From: Vibrio campbellii CAIM 519 = NBRC 15631 = ATCC 25920
Lineage (GTDB): Bacteria; Pseudomonadota; Gammaproteobacteria; Enterobacterales; Vibrionaceae
Reading direction: 5' to 3'
Length of the DNA stretch: 64,000 nt
NCBI RefSeq assembly: GCF_002163755.1
Contig: NZ_CP015864.1
Span: 186,001 to 250,000, forward strand
In this document: positions 16,276 through 25,715 of the stretch, piece by piece
Numbering within the stretch: the stretch's first letter is position 1
Layout: each line of letters opens with the position of its first letter
The notes under the pieces: generated by a model
The model's input: only the letters and a program-made list of their open reading frames with translations
Told to the model about the DNA's origin: nothing
Databases searched by the model: none
Made by a program: the position numbers and the translations under genes

Positions 16276-17433
16276 GTGAACCTAAAACTTTTCGGCAGTT
16301 CCCTGATCGTTGCAGGCACTGCTCTTGGCGCTGGTATGCTTGCCATACCAATGGTGCTTGCTCAATTCGGCCCCCTGTGGGGCACTCTTCTTATGCTGTT
16401 CATCTGGGCGGGTACCACTTATGCTGCACTGCTTTTATTGGAAGCAAGCTGCAAAGTAGGTGGTGGCGTCAGCATGAACGCAATCGCTCGTGAAACTCTC
16501 GGTAAAGGCGGTCAGCTTGTTACTAACGGTTTGTTGTACGCACTGCTTGTTTGTCTTCTGATGGCTTATATCATTGGTGCTGGCGACTTGGTACAAAAAG
16601 TGACCTCATCAGTTGGCCTACCACTTTCTACCATTTCTAGCCAAGTTGGCTTTACCGTTCTGGTTGGCCTTATCGTATCTGCGGGTACTGGCGTGGTTGA
16701 TAAACTAAACCGTGGCTTATTCATCGGTATGATTGTTGCACTTGTTCTGACGTTATTCTCTCTTGCGCCAAATGTCTCGTTTGGGGGCCTAAGTGAAGTC
16801 GTGAACGCAGACAAAATGGCGCTGATCAAACAAAGCTCAGTTCTGTTCACAAGCTTTGGCTTTATGGTGGTGATCCCTTCTTTGGTAACTTACAACAAAG
16901 AAGCGAGTAAGAACCAACTGCGCAATATGATCATCGTCGGCTCGACGATTCCGCTTGTGTGTTACCTACTGTGGTTGTTTGCAGTCGTAGGTAACTTGCC
17001 ACCACACGAACTTATCCAATTTTCAAACGTGTCTGAGTTGATCTCTGTTCTTGGTCAGCAGTACACAGGTCTTGAGTTCATCCTGTCTATGTTTACCGGT
17101 TTAGCACTGCTAACGTCTTTCTTGGGTGTGGCAATGGCGTTGTACGATCAAAACGCGGATCTTCTGAAATCAAGTAAGCCTGTTGTATTTGTGGCAACGT
17201 TTATTCTGCCGTTACTTGGCGCGGTGTTTGCTCCAGAACACTTCTTAGCGATTCTTAGCTACGCAGGTATCATCCTTGTGTTCCTAGCGATATTCGTTCC
17301 GCTATCGATGACAATGAAAGTACGTCGCGTGCCAGTGGAAGACAACAACGTGTATGAAGCAGGTGGAGGCGCAATGGGCATGAGCATGATCTTCTTATTC
17401 GGTTGTTTCTTGCTGTTTGCTCAAGCGGTGTAA
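16276..17433 (+). CDS. Aromatic amino acid transporter (TyrP/Mtr family)
   Basis: Inner-membrane proton symporter of the HAAAP family for tyrosine or tryptophan. 385 residues with 11 hydrophobic segments. The start GTG 16276 follows AGAGG by 8 bases and opens with the family N-terminus (GSSLIVAGTALGAGMLAIP, a GAGML substrate-site motif shared with TyrP, Mtr and TnaB). Other shared stretches are LFTSFGFMVVIPSLVTY and ALLTSFLGVAMALYD. Overall it looks closest to TyrP, but the exact substrate is not decided by sequence. No TyrR box was found upstream. Confidence 0.87.
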   Translation: MNLKLFGSSLIVAGTALGAGMLAIPMVLAQFGPLWGTLLMLFIWAGTTYAALLLLEASCKVGGGVSMNAIARETLGKGGQLVTNGLLYALLVCLLMAYIIGAGDLVQKVTSSVGLPLSTISSQVGFTVLVGLIVSAGTGVVDKLNRGLFIGMIVALVLTLFSLAPNVSFGGLSEVVNADKMALIKQSSVLFTSFGFMVVIPSLVTYNKEASKNQLRNMIIVGSTIPLVCYLLWLFAVVGNLPPHELIQFSNVSELISVLGQQYTGLEFILSMFTGLALLTSFLGVAMALYDQNADLLKSSKPVVFVATFILPLLGAVFAPEHFLAILSYAGIILVFLAIFVPLSMTMKVRRVPVEDNNVYEAGGGAMGMSMIFLFGCFLLFAQAV

Positions 17434-17470
17434 ACCGTCTCGGCCAATACACAATAACTGACTTGTAGAA

Positions 17471-17506
17471 AGCCGCTTGCCCTAAACTGGACAAGCGGCT
17501 TTTTTG
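17471..17506 (+). terminator. Terminator after the aromatic amino acid transporter
   Basis: AGCCGCTTG / CAAGCGGCT stem, 12-base loop, six T. Confidence 0.85.
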
Positions 17507-17669
17507 CGCCGAATTGTTAGTTCTGTATCAGCGCTGTGTATGGTCTGACTATTGCCTGATAAACCTTGATGATATTTTACTTGGCGGTGAAACAGCCGCG
17601 AGCATCTGACATGGCTAGCGAGTTCTCTCTTTATGATAAGCAATAAGTAATAGAGTAAAGGAGAGCCGA

Positions 17670-17981
17670 GTGTCGAAGCGATTTTTTTTCACGATCGTTG
17701 GGATGATGTTTTCTTTGGGGATGTTTAGCGCTGAAGTCGCTGCACATCCAAAACATCACCACAAGCACGGACATCATCACGGGCATCACCACCATCATCA
17801 CAAGCATAAACACAAAAAGGTGGTGGTGGTTAAGCACAAGCGACCGAAGCATAACTACTACCATTACAAACACATTCCACCACGTAGCACCTATATTCAG
17901 ATTGGCAATTTTACCTACCTAAAAGTGGATGACTTTTATTACAAGCGCTCGAAAGATCGCTATATACATGTGGTTTTGTAA
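17670..17981 (+). CDS. Secreted histidine-rich protein
   Basis: A 103-residue protein with signal peptide (ending SAEVAA) and then an extreme His/Lys cluster at about residues 26-50 (18 His, arranged in HHH blocks), a VVVV-KHKRPKH linker and a C-terminal GNFTYLKVDDFYYKR segment. The start is GTG with AAAGGAG just upstream. The His cluster suggests periplasmic binding of Zn, Ni or Cu; that is inference. The C-terminal motif resembles the end of the Tyr/Pro-rich protein at 13902-14600, so the two may belong to one loose family. Confidence 0.75.
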   Translation: MSKRFFFTIVGMMFSLGMFSAEVAAHPKHHHKHGHHHGHHHHHHKHKHKKVVVVKHKRPKHNYYHYKHIPPRSTYIQIGNFTYLKVDDFYYKRSKDRYIHVVL

Positions 17982-17990
17982 GCAAACAAA

Positions 17991-18020
17991 AAACAGCGAG
18001 CACTTTGGCTCGCTGTTTTA
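17991..18020. terminator. Bidirectional terminator between convergent genes
   Basis: AAACAGCGAGC / GCTCGCTGTTT stem with T runs on both strands, between the His-rich gene and the chemoreceptor gene. Confidence 0.8.
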
Positions 18021-18063
18021 CTTGTTGGGTGATGAAGTTTGTTCTGGGGTAATAGAGGAGACG

Positions 18064-19935
18064 TTAGACCGTAAAGCGGTTTAGAATCTCGTCTTGTTTA
18101 CGAACGTCTTCATGTTGGGCTTGCATTGCATCGTTGGTGCGGTTCGCTGAATCAGCAACTTGGGTCGACAGATCTTTAATGTTAACCGTGTTGTTGTTGA
18201 TTTCTTCTGCTACCAAGCTTTGTTCTTCTGCTGCTGACGCAATTTGTAGGTTCATATCAGAGATACGTTGAATCGCATCGCGGATACGTTGTAGAGCGTC
18301 ATTGGCGTGCTCTGCTTTCTCTACCGCTTCGACTGCACTGCCTTTGCTCTGGTGCATAGCACTTGCAACAGAAGAAGCACCAGATTGAAGCTGCTCAATC
18401 ATGCTACGGATTTCTGTAGTAGATTCTTGAGTACGTTGCGCCAGTGTACGAACTTCATCCGCTACAACGGCAAAGCCACGACCAGATTCTCCCGCACGGG
18501 CTGCCTCGATTGCTGCGTTCAGTGCCAGTAGGTTAGTTTGGTCTGCGATGTCGTTGATTACTTTTAGAATCGTTTCGATATTTGCCGTTGCTGACTCAAG
18601 ACCTTGCACTTCCTCAACTGCTTGATCGATGCTGTCTGAAAGCAGGTTAATCGTCTCTGTAGATTCACTCACGATAGAAGAACCTTGCACTGTCGCTTCG
18701 TCCGCTTCTTTCGCTGCACTTGCTGCACCTTGTGCGTTGTTGGCAACCTCTGTTGCCGTTACCGACATCTCGTGCATTGCTGTCGCCAACTGTTCAAGCT
18801 CTTGCAGCTGAGTTTGAATTGCAGAAGCAGAATCACGAGCGCCTTCAGCGGTAATTTGCGTACCACTTAGGATCTGGTCGGAAATGCTCTTCGATTCGAT
18901 GATTTGATGCTGCAAGTTCTCCATAAAGGTGTTGAAACCTTTTGCCAGCTCAGCGAATTCTTGATCTGTGTTGGTATCCAAGCGCTGCGTCAAATCGCCT
19001 TTGCCTGATGCTACAGCTTGGATTGCGGTGTTTAGCTCATCAAGAGGGCGCATCAATGTACGGATAAGGATAGTCAGCGCGATAATAGAGGCAATCACAG
19101 CAATCAATGAGTAGATGATTGCGCTATTACGCAGCTTACCTACTGCAGCATACGCAATGCTCTCATCAACAATTGCACCTACATACCAGTTTTCACTTGG
19201 AATGTGGGTTAGGCTGACCATGAATTTGTCGCCGTTCATCTCTATGTGTTGAGCTCCTGGTGCTAGCTCTACTTGTGGTAGGTAGCTTGATAGTTTCTCG
19301 CCGTTGTATTTGGCTTCTGGGTGCGCGATCGTCGTGCCATCTGCCGTTACAAGGAAAAGGTAACCCGCATCAAATAGGTTTACTTGGTTAACCAAGTCAG
19401 AAAGGGTGGTTAGCTCCATATCGTAAAACATGGCTGCGAGAAACTGGCCAGCTTCGCGCACTGGAGTACCGATAGAGATGATCACTTTCTTAGAAGAAGC
19501 ATCCACGTAAGGAGCGGTGACAACAAGCTTGTTTTCTGCTTTTGCTGATACAAACCAAGGGCGAACACGAGGATCGTAATCAGGGCCGGCTTCCCAACCG
19601 TCGTCGTTCTCAATCACGAATCCGTTGCTGTCGTAAGCATAACCTATGGCCAAGAAGCTTGATTTTGGCATTGGTTTCTCTAGCACATCTTTCACGTAAT
19701 CGTGGTCGCTTGGGTTAATTTCAAGAATCTCAGTCATGGATTGAGCGAGTTCTTTCTTAGCGTTCAATTCCGATTCTACCGTGTCCCCCACACTGGATAG
19801 GATCTCACTCACGCTGGTATCGATGTTTTCTTCGATCTGTGAATGGATGGTCATAACTTGTTGTGTCGACAGCAACGCCACAGTCACAAGCAATAAAATA
19901 GAAGAGGCGGTGACAACCTTATGTCTGAATTTCAT
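18064..19935 (-). CDS. Methyl-accepting chemotaxis protein with dCache sensor
   Basis: Transmembrane chemoreceptor. Start ATG 19935 has AGAGGA upstream and gives a 623-residue protein; longer forms add an unlikely leader. Order: TM1 (about 8-30), periplasmic double Cache domain (about 35-275, with YDPRVRPWF and the following TAPYVD typical of dCache_1 ligand pockets), TM2 (about 280-300), HAMP (about 302-355) and the signalling domain with the hairpin tip DQTNLLALNAAIEAARAGESGRG. The WF/Y/D residues suggest an amino-acid-type pocket, but this is not certain. Single-gene unit. Confidence 0.93.
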   Translation of the reverse strand: MKFRHKVVTASSILLLVTVALLSTQQVMTIHSQIEENIDTSVSEILSSVGDTVESELNAKKELAQSMTEILEINPSDHDYVKDVLEKPMPKSSFLAIGYAYDSNGFVIENDDGWEAGPDYDPRVRPWFVSAKAENKLVVTAPYVDASSKKVIISIGTPVREAGQFLAAMFYDMELTTLSDLVNQVNLFDAGYLFLVTADGTTIAHPEAKYNGEKLSSYLPQVELAPGAQHIEMNGDKFMVSLTHIPSENWYVGAIVDESIAYAAVGKLRNSAIIYSLIAVIASIIALTILIRTLMRPLDELNTAIQAVASGKGDLTQRLDTNTDQEFAELAKGFNTFMENLQHQIIESKSISDQILSGTQITAEGARDSASAIQTQLQELEQLATAMHEMSVTATEVANNAQGAASAAKEADEATVQGSSIVSESTETINLLSDSIDQAVEEVQGLESATANIETILKVINDIADQTNLLALNAAIEAARAGESGRGFAVVADEVRTLAQRTQESTTEIRSMIEQLQSGASSVASAMHQSKGSAVEAVEKAEHANDALQRIRDAIQRISDMNLQIASAAEEQSLVAEEINNNTVNIKDLSTQVADSANRTNDAMQAQHEDVRKQDEILNRFTV

Positions 19936-20357
19936 ATTTTTTCCTCTCGAGTCTCCCGGCTGGTTTACTCTGCTTGTACCTCTTATTTGTTGGGTACATT
20001 CGGCAGAAGTGAACACACTATTGTGTTTGTTATTTTTTTATCGACAGATTAATCAGAAACCTGAAGGTTAATTTCGACTTTGGTTATCAAAATGCGAACA
20101 AAAGACGAGTTGTTTTATAAAGTTGTGAGATTGATCTTATTTGTTGAACTTCGTTATCAAGCTGTTAAAAACATAAGAATAGTATCATCGAGCCTTATAT
20201 AAAAAAGTCTTAGTTGTCGCTTTTCTTCAATTTAAACTAATGAATTTAAGGTTATATTTATAAGTTATGCGTTAAAAGTGAAGCTATCAGAAAGCTGAGT
20301 AAATAACGAGAGGTGTGATAAAAATGGCGTGAAATGTAACAGAAAGTCTTTAGATAC
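19936..20357. other. Intergenic region, chemoreceptor promoter
   Basis: About 420 AT-rich bases between two minus-strand genes. No ORF with a ribosome binding site and no strong hairpin apart from the terminator at 20358. Confidence 0.5.
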
Positions 20358-20387
20358 AAAAAAGGCCCCGACAGAGCGGAGCCTTTT
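20358..20387 (-). terminator. Terminator after the YjiH-family gene
   Basis: Minus-strand stem AAAAGGCTCCG / CGGGGCCTTTT (one wobble pair) followed by T. Confidence 0.8.
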
Positions 20388-20401
20388 AAAATTGCTCGAT
20401 T

Positions 20402-21766
20402 TTAGAAAATCAAATGAGCTACACCAGCAATAACTGGAAGTGTAATCAGCGTACGTAGAATGAAGATAACGAACAGCTCTACGATGTTAACTGGAATCTT
20501 ACTACCAAGAAGCAGTGCGCCCACTTCTGACATGTAAATTAGCTGTGTTACAGACATTGCCGCAATCACAAAGCGAGTCATTTCGTTATCGATAGAAGCC
20601 GCTAGGATTGCTGGGATGAACATATCAGCAAAGCCCACAACGATAGTTTGAGACGCTGCAGCAGCTTCAGGGATTTGTAGCAATTCTAGGTAAGGGATAA
20701 ATGGTTGACCTAGGATTTCGAATACTGAAGTGTATTCTGCAATCACTAGTGCCACTGTACCCAAGCCCATAACGACAGGTAGTACACCAAACACCATGTC
20801 GATAGCGTTATGTACGCCTTCTTTAAATACTGACTGTACAGAAGTTACTTGGCCTGCGCGTTTTAGAGCAAGGTCCATACCCCATGAGAAAGTCGTGTGA
20901 CCAGCAGGTACTGCATCTGCATCTTTTTTAGGTGCGCTGCCATCGATGTAGCGGTCTTTCTTCAGGCTTAGCGGTGGTAAGCGAGGAATAATAATCGCCG
21001 CAACAATACCCGCTAGACAGATAGCGCCGTAGAAAGGTAGGAATAGGTGTTCTAATTGAACTTGTGCGATGACAACTAAGCTAAAGGTAATAGATACAGC
21101 AGAGAAAGTTGTACCGACGACAGCCGCTTCACGTTGAGTGTAGAAGTTATTTTCGTACTGCTTGCTGGTAAGCAGAATACCCACGCTGCCATCACCTAAC
21201 CAAGAAGCCATACAGTCGATCGCACTACGACCTGGTAGGTTAAATACCGGGCGCATCACCTTACTTAGCAGCGCACCAAACAATTCTAGTAGACCGAAGT
21301 TAAGCAGTAGCGGCAGCAATAGACCAGCAAAAATGAATACCGCAAACAGCGTTGGTAGAAGACCAGTAAGCACTAGGCCACCAGTGTTCTCTTCCCAAAT
21401 GGCTTTTGGTCCAACTTGGAAGAAAGTCATCAGTACTGCAGCACCACCGATTAAGCGAACCATAAGCCACAATGGTGATGGATTAAATAGGCCGTTCAGG
21501 AAACCGTTACGCAGAATTGCCGCTGGCTTAAAAATTTTGCAAAGAACAGAAGCAACGGCCATGAAAGCAATAATAGCGGTAACGATAGCAATTAAAGTAT
21601 CGCCAAGAACTGCAGGAATGACTTTTGCCATAACCGCAACAGGAATGGTCAGGCCACCATCGTAAGAAATAGGTGCCATGAAGAGTAGAAGACCAATCAG
21701 GGATGGGATGAAGAACATCCAAAAGTTGCCCTTAGGCGCTTCAGCAGCATTAGTGTTGTTATGCAT
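20402..21766 (-). CDS. YjiH-family membrane protein with nucleoside-recognition (Gate) domain
   Basis: A 454-residue protein with about ten membrane segments, used from ATG 21766; an upstream in-frame start would add 22 unlikely residues. The Gate domain is seen as SAIDCMASWLGDGSVGILLTSKQYE and later FADMFIPAILAAS and SEVGALLLGSKIPV. The family is common in Vibrio, and its substrate is not established. It is transcribed alone, with its own terminator. It should be read as a putative transporter. Confidence 0.8.
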   Translation of the reverse strand: MHNNTNAAEAPKGNFWMFFIPSLIGLLLFMAPISYDGGLTIPVAVMAKVIPAVLGDTLIAIVTAIIAFMAVASVLCKIFKPAAILRNGFLNGLFNPSPLWLMVRLIGGAAVLMTFFQVGPKAIWEENTGGLVLTGLLPTLFAVFIFAGLLLPLLLNFGLLELFGALLSKVMRPVFNLPGRSAIDCMASWLGDGSVGILLTSKQYENNFYTQREAAVVGTTFSAVSITFSLVVIAQVQLEHLFLPFYGAICLAGIVAAIIIPRLPPLSLKKDRYIDGSAPKKDADAVPAGHTTFSWGMDLALKRAGQVTSVQSVFKEGVHNAIDMVFGVLPVVMGLGTVALVIAEYTSVFEILGQPFIPYLELLQIPEAAAASQTIVVGFADMFIPAILAASIDNEMTRFVIAAMSVTQLIYMSEVGALLLGSKIPVNIVELFVIFILRTLITLPVIAGVAHLIF

Positions 21767-22236
21767 TGTTTGTCTCGTGTTACTACTAGTCAATACTCGC
21801 CATATTCCATGACATAAATATTCACTAAACATCCGTATTTAATCACAGTGTGCGGAGATTACCCGCAAACTGCATCCTTTGCAATACTATTCATTAAATA
21901 CATCTAGTTATTCAGCCGTTTTTTCGGTCAATTGAATCAAAACTAGAATCTTGTATATGAAATTGTTGCTCGTGTTAGAAAATTGTAGCACGCAAGCCTC
22001 TCTGAGCAGACTGTTAAGCGACACAGTGTGACCAAAGCAATAAAAAACCTAGCAAATGTGATTCGGATCTCAAGCTAAAAGCGGGCTTTTCTGTCAGTAG
22101 TTCCACAGTTTATAGGGGAATAAAGAACAAAAAGCTAAATCAGCCCATTTGATGGCGTTCGTTTAATGGATATGAAGAGTGAAGAAAGCGAAGAGAGTGA
22201 CGGCTTAAGTAAAATGCCTAAACCGTCAGATAAAAG
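21767..22236. other. Intergenic region upstream of the YjiH-family gene
   Basis: No gene seen. An imperfect inverted repeat, TGACGG...CCGTCA at 22198-22229, lies just past the stop of the YoaK-family gene; it lacks a T tail. Confidence 0.45.
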
Positions 22237-22908
22237 CTAGACTGGTTGATGGCGGCTCTGTAGGTAGAGGTAGCCCCAGTATGCGATAGCGATAACGAAA
22301 GCGAGAAGCGCAGGGAAGGCTAACGCATACAGTTCAAAAACGTTAAACAAACCAGCACCAACCGTACCACCGAGTAAGAAGCCAAAGAAAATGAAGATAA
22401 ACAGTTTAGCTTTACGTCGGTCGAATTGACGTCCACGTAAGCTTTCTCCAATCATGATACCTAGGTCGGTAATGATGCCGGTCATGTGTGTCGTCCTTAC
22501 AACGGCACCGCTGAAGGTGGTGATCATCGAATTCTGCAAACCACAAGCTGCAGAGGCAAGGTACTGACCATACACGTTACCTTGTACTAAAAAGCCCAAG
22601 CTCAAAAGTAGTAAGCTACCTTCGATACATAGTGCCACACCATAGCGGCGGCCGAGCTTTAGAGCGCTACTTTCGATAAAGAATCCGCTAAACGCAGAGC
22701 CAATCAAAAAGCTGAATGCAATAAAAAGCAGGTGGATGGTTGAGTCCACACCTGTTAGTAAGCTATTCCCTAGCTGAGTTACGGTTCCGGAAAGATGCGT
22801 TATCGCTTGATGTTGAAAGCCGAGAAGACCTACGGCATTGACGCAGCCTGCTAGGAGAGCAAGCAGAAAGGCGCCATATTCCACCCAACGAGGAAGTCTG
22901 GAAATCAC
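22237..22908 (-). CDS. YoaK-family (DUF1275) membrane protein
   Basis: A 223-residue protein with six hydrophobic segments. It has the DUF1275 hallmarks: the N-terminal GCVNAVGLLGFQHQAITHLSG, the middle CGLQNSMITTFSGAVVRTTHMTGIITDLG, and a positively charged loop (RGRQFDRRKAK) before the last two segments. The biochemical role is unknown in this family; transport is often assumed. Single gene. Confidence 0.85.
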   Translation of the reverse strand: MISRLPRWVEYGAFLLALLAGCVNAVGLLGFQHQAITHLSGTVTQLGNSLLTGVDSTIHLLFIAFSFLIGSAFSGFFIESSALKLGRRYGVALCIEGSLLLLSLGFLVQGNVYGQYLASAACGLQNSMITTFSGAVVRTTHMTGIITDLGIMIGESLRGRQFDRRKAKLFIFIFFGFLLGGTVGAGLFNVFELYALAFPALLAFVIAIAYWGYLYLQSRHQPV

Positions 22909-23088
22909 AATAAAACCTCACCAAATGTTAGGAGCAGATTATAGCGCTCGTGGCGCGGAACGAAAGTCTTTCTCCCAGTACTCGGTTGATCATTCTCAAT
23001 AAAATCTCAACTTTTGTTGAATGATGTTCTCAAACTTTAAGCAAGAGAGACATGTCGCATGTTTGTATTCTGAATATGGTGTTGTCAC

Positions 23089-23490
23089 TCAACCTACGTG
23101 TTCCATCGTACAATCAAAGCTTACCCAACCATGCTTCCTTTGTTCATAGATAGAAACCGTGGGTTCTGGAAACTCTTTGTTATTAAACAGTCCCATAGGA
23201 ATGATTGCATAATCGGGAGCGTCCGATAACTGTAAGCGCATGGTTGTGCCGCATGCCTGGCAGAAGTCATATTGAACGTGATTACCTGAATCAGCAATAC
23301 GAGTGTAACTGGTGATGTCACCATCTAGGATGACTTGGTTTTTGTTAAATCGAGCTTGAACGCCGAATACGCTTCCGGTTCGCTTTTGGCATTCAAAACA
23401 GTGGCAAATGGATGTGCGAATGGGCTCCGCCGTGCAACGCAGTTGGACTAAGCCACAGGCACATTCACATGTGTGGGTGATTTTTGTCAT
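23089..23490 (-). CDS. GFA-family zinc-binding protein
   Basis: A 133-residue CENP-V/GFA fold protein. The zinc cysteines are all present: CECACG near residue 8, CHCFECQ at about 29-35, and CQACGT at about 78-83. Some family members were proposed to catalyse glutathione-formaldehyde adduct formation, but most small members have no shown activity, so only the fold is claimed. Transcribed alone, minus strand. Confidence 0.87.
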   Translation of the reverse strand: MTKITHTCECACGLVQLRCTAEPIRTSICHCFECQKRTGSVFGVQARFNKNQVILDGDITSYTRIADSGNHVQYDFCQACGTTMRLQLSDAPDYAIIPMGLFNNKEFPEPTVSIYEQRKHGWVSFDCTMEHVG

Positions 23491-23639
23491 CGTTATTACC
23501 TATTGGTTGCCCAACAAATAGTTTAGTTTAATTTTGAAACACTTGAGTCAAAATGAGCGGTCAGGTGTTGAAGTCTTGGTCGGTGAATTGGTATATACTC
23601 CGAACATAGACAAGAGAACAAGAACACAAGGAAGTCTTC

Positions 23640-24269
23640 ATGGCTCGTAAGAGAATCCTACCCATCCCCCTCATTCTTTTGATCCCAATCGTTCTATTAG
23701 TGGTGGTGATCATCGCGGGCATTTATCGTTTTAGCCTTTCTGACGATGAGATCATGGCGAAATTTCCTCAAGTGCAGGCACAATCAAATCCAATCGTAGC
23801 GGAAGTGTTAGGTATTCAGTCACGCAACCCGTGGACGGTTCAGGTCCCTGAGCAGAGCGCTGTTACGTTTCTTGAACAATGGGATAAAGAGCACGGCTTC
23901 TTGAAAGGTCACTACGATGCAGGTGCTACCAAAGGTGAAGTACTGGTTCCAATCGAGTTTATCGCTCAACGTGATATCAATGAAACCCCATGGATTGTGG
24001 CTCCAGTTATCGTAACGACACAGGGCTCAGGCGCGTTTTACTATATCGGTTTGTTTAAATTTGATGCTGTGCCAAGCCGAGTTGTTTTATTGAACAGTGT
24101 TTTCATCGGTGACCGAATGCAAATGTCTTCTTTGAAGTGGGAAAGTGACACGCAAATTTCTCTGTCTTATCTTCAACATGGCGAAAATCAAGCGATGGCA
24201 GAACAACCAAATCAATTGAATTCGACGACACTTAAGCGTGTAGGCAATAACCTACATATGCAACAGTAA
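23640..24269 (+). CDS. Membrane-anchored hypothetical protein
   Basis: A 209-residue protein with one strongly hydrophobic N-terminal segment (about residues 8-28, IPLILLIPIVLLVVVIIAG) followed by a soluble domain that should face the periplasm (begins FSLSDDEIMAKFPQVQAQ). No known motif recognised. It has a good ribosome binding site (AAGGAA). The next gene, a cell-wall endopeptidase, follows after 90 bases on the same strand, so a role in the envelope is possible. Confidence 0.75.
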   Translation: MARKRILPIPLILLIPIVLLVVVIIAGIYRFSLSDDEIMAKFPQVQAQSNPIVAEVLGIQSRNPWTVQVPEQSAVTFLEQWDKEHGFLKGHYDAGATKGEVLVPIEFIAQRDINETPWIVAPVIVTTQGSGAFYYIGLFKFDAVPSRVVLLNSVFIGDRMQMSSLKWESDTQISLSYLQHGENQAMAEQPNQLNSTTLKRVGNNLHMQQ

Positions 24270-24359
24270 TGAATTTTTTTGTCTTCTGTAAAAAATAAGT
24301 GTTTTCTGCGCTAGATCTCGTAATTTACTAGTGATTTCTTATGCGGGAATGCATAAGCT

Positions 24360-25679
24360 ATGAGCCTTGTTATGAAGGAGATAGTAATTCCCGTGTCTAC
24401 AAATGAAATTACAACAAGACGGTTGCCGAATCTGACAAGTCGTAAAGCGCTACTGTTGTACTCCTTGCCAGTATTAGTTGCGATTGGTGTTTCCAACTCT
24501 CTCAAAGAGTCTTCCCTTACCAAAACCATCGCACTGAACCTGCCTGAATCGCAGGTCGTCGACAATATTCTTGATGCGACAACAGCAGAAGTTGTCACTC
24601 CACCAAATTTTGAATACCAAATCCAAGCAGGTGATAACCTGAGTACCATTTTCAGCCAACTAGGCTTAGGCTACAGCTCGTTGATGAAAGTGATGGAAAC
24701 GGATTTGAACTTCCTTGCTCTTGATACCTTGAAACCTGGTAACACACTGCGTTTTTGGCGCAATGAATCTACGGGCGAACTTGAAAAAATGGAACTGCAA
24801 TTCTCTATTGCAGATAAAGTGGTTTACCATCGTAATGACGATGGCAGCTACGATTTCTCAGACATCTCAATTCCTGGTGTTTGGACGCAAGAGCCTTTGG
24901 TCGGTGTTATTCGAGGTAGCTTCTCGTCATCCGCAAATCGTTTGGGCTTGAGCTCAGCAGAAATCAGTCAAGTGGTTAACTTACTTAAAGAGCAAGTGAA
25001 CTTCGGCAAAGATTTACGCGCTGGTGACCGATTTGAAGTGGTTCGCCGCTCTCAAAGTATTGATGGTGTGCCAACTGGCAAGAACGAAATAGAAGCAATC
25101 AAAATTTATAACCGTGGTCGTGAAGTCACCGCTTACCTTCACACTGACGGTCAATTCTACAATGCGAAAGGTGAGAGCCTTCAGCGTGCTTTCCAACGTT
25201 ACCCTGTCAGCCGAGGCTGGCGCATCAGTTCTGGATTCAACCCTAAACGCCTTCACCCTGTAACGGGCCGTGTAGCACCACATAACGGTACGGACTGGGC
25301 GGTACCGACAGGAACACCTGTAGAGGCAACGGGTGATGGTACCGTGATCATGACTCGCAAACACCCGTATGCAGGTAACTATGTGGTGATTGAGCATGGT
25401 AGTAAGTACAAAACTCGTTACTTACACTTAAGTAAGATCTTAGTGAAGAAAGGGCAGAAGGTCTCTCGTGGTCAACGCATTGGCTTATCAGGTAAGACTG
25501 GTCGTGTAACTGGTCCGCACCTTCACTACGAGTTGATCGAATACGGCCGTCCGGTGAACGCAATGCGCGCGAAGATCCCAATGGCAAGCTCAGTGCCTAA
25601 GAAAGAAATGGCGAGTTTCATTGCGAACCGTAATGAAATGGACAAGCTGTTAAAAGATAAAGAAAAAGCCGTTCTATAA
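24360..25679 (+). CDS. shyA: M23-family peptidoglycan DD-endopeptidase, ShyA-like
   Basis: Zinc hydrolase that cuts peptide crosslinks in the cell wall during growth. 439 residues: an N-terminal membrane segment (about 25-42), a LysM/OapA-like domain (about 85-135, YQIQAGDNLSTIF), a middle domain, and the LytM domain with zinc ligands His308 and Asp312 (HNGTD) and the HLH pair at about 387-389. In V. cholerae ShyA has this architecture and is coded on chromosome 2. The start is uncertain: ATG 24360, ATG 24372 and GTG 24393 are in frame, and AAGGAG lies before the last. Confidence 0.85.
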   Translation: MSLVMKEIVIPVSTNEITTRRLPNLTSRKALLLYSLPVLVAIGVSNSLKESSLTKTIALNLPESQVVDNILDATTAEVVTPPNFEYQIQAGDNLSTIFSQLGLGYSSLMKVMETDLNFLALDTLKPGNTLRFWRNESTGELEKMELQFSIADKVVYHRNDDGSYDFSDISIPGVWTQEPLVGVIRGSFSSSANRLGLSSAEISQVVNLLKEQVNFGKDLRAGDRFEVVRRSQSIDGVPTGKNEIEAIKIYNRGREVTAYLHTDGQFYNAKGESLQRAFQRYPVSRGWRISSGFNPKRLHPVTGRVAPHNGTDWAVPTGTPVEATGDGTVIMTRKHPYAGNYVVIEHGSKYKTRYLHLSKILVKKGQKVSRGQRIGLSGKTGRVTGPHLHYELIEYGRPVNAMRAKIPMASSVPKKEMASFIANRNEMDKLLKDKEKAVL

Positions 25680-25685
25680 AATACG

Positions 25686-25715
25686 AAAAAGACCAAACAC
25701 TGTTTGGTCTTTTTT
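25686..25715. terminator. Bidirectional terminator between shyA and the GGDEF-EAL gene
   Basis: GACCAAACA / TGTTTGGTC around a single central base, flanked by A5 and T6, so it can work in both directions. Confidence 0.85.

Noticed and set aside
21162..21665. 167-codon plus-strand frame within the YjiH-family gene
   Set aside because: Shadow of a clear membrane protein; Ser/Arg/Pro-rich translation without family features.
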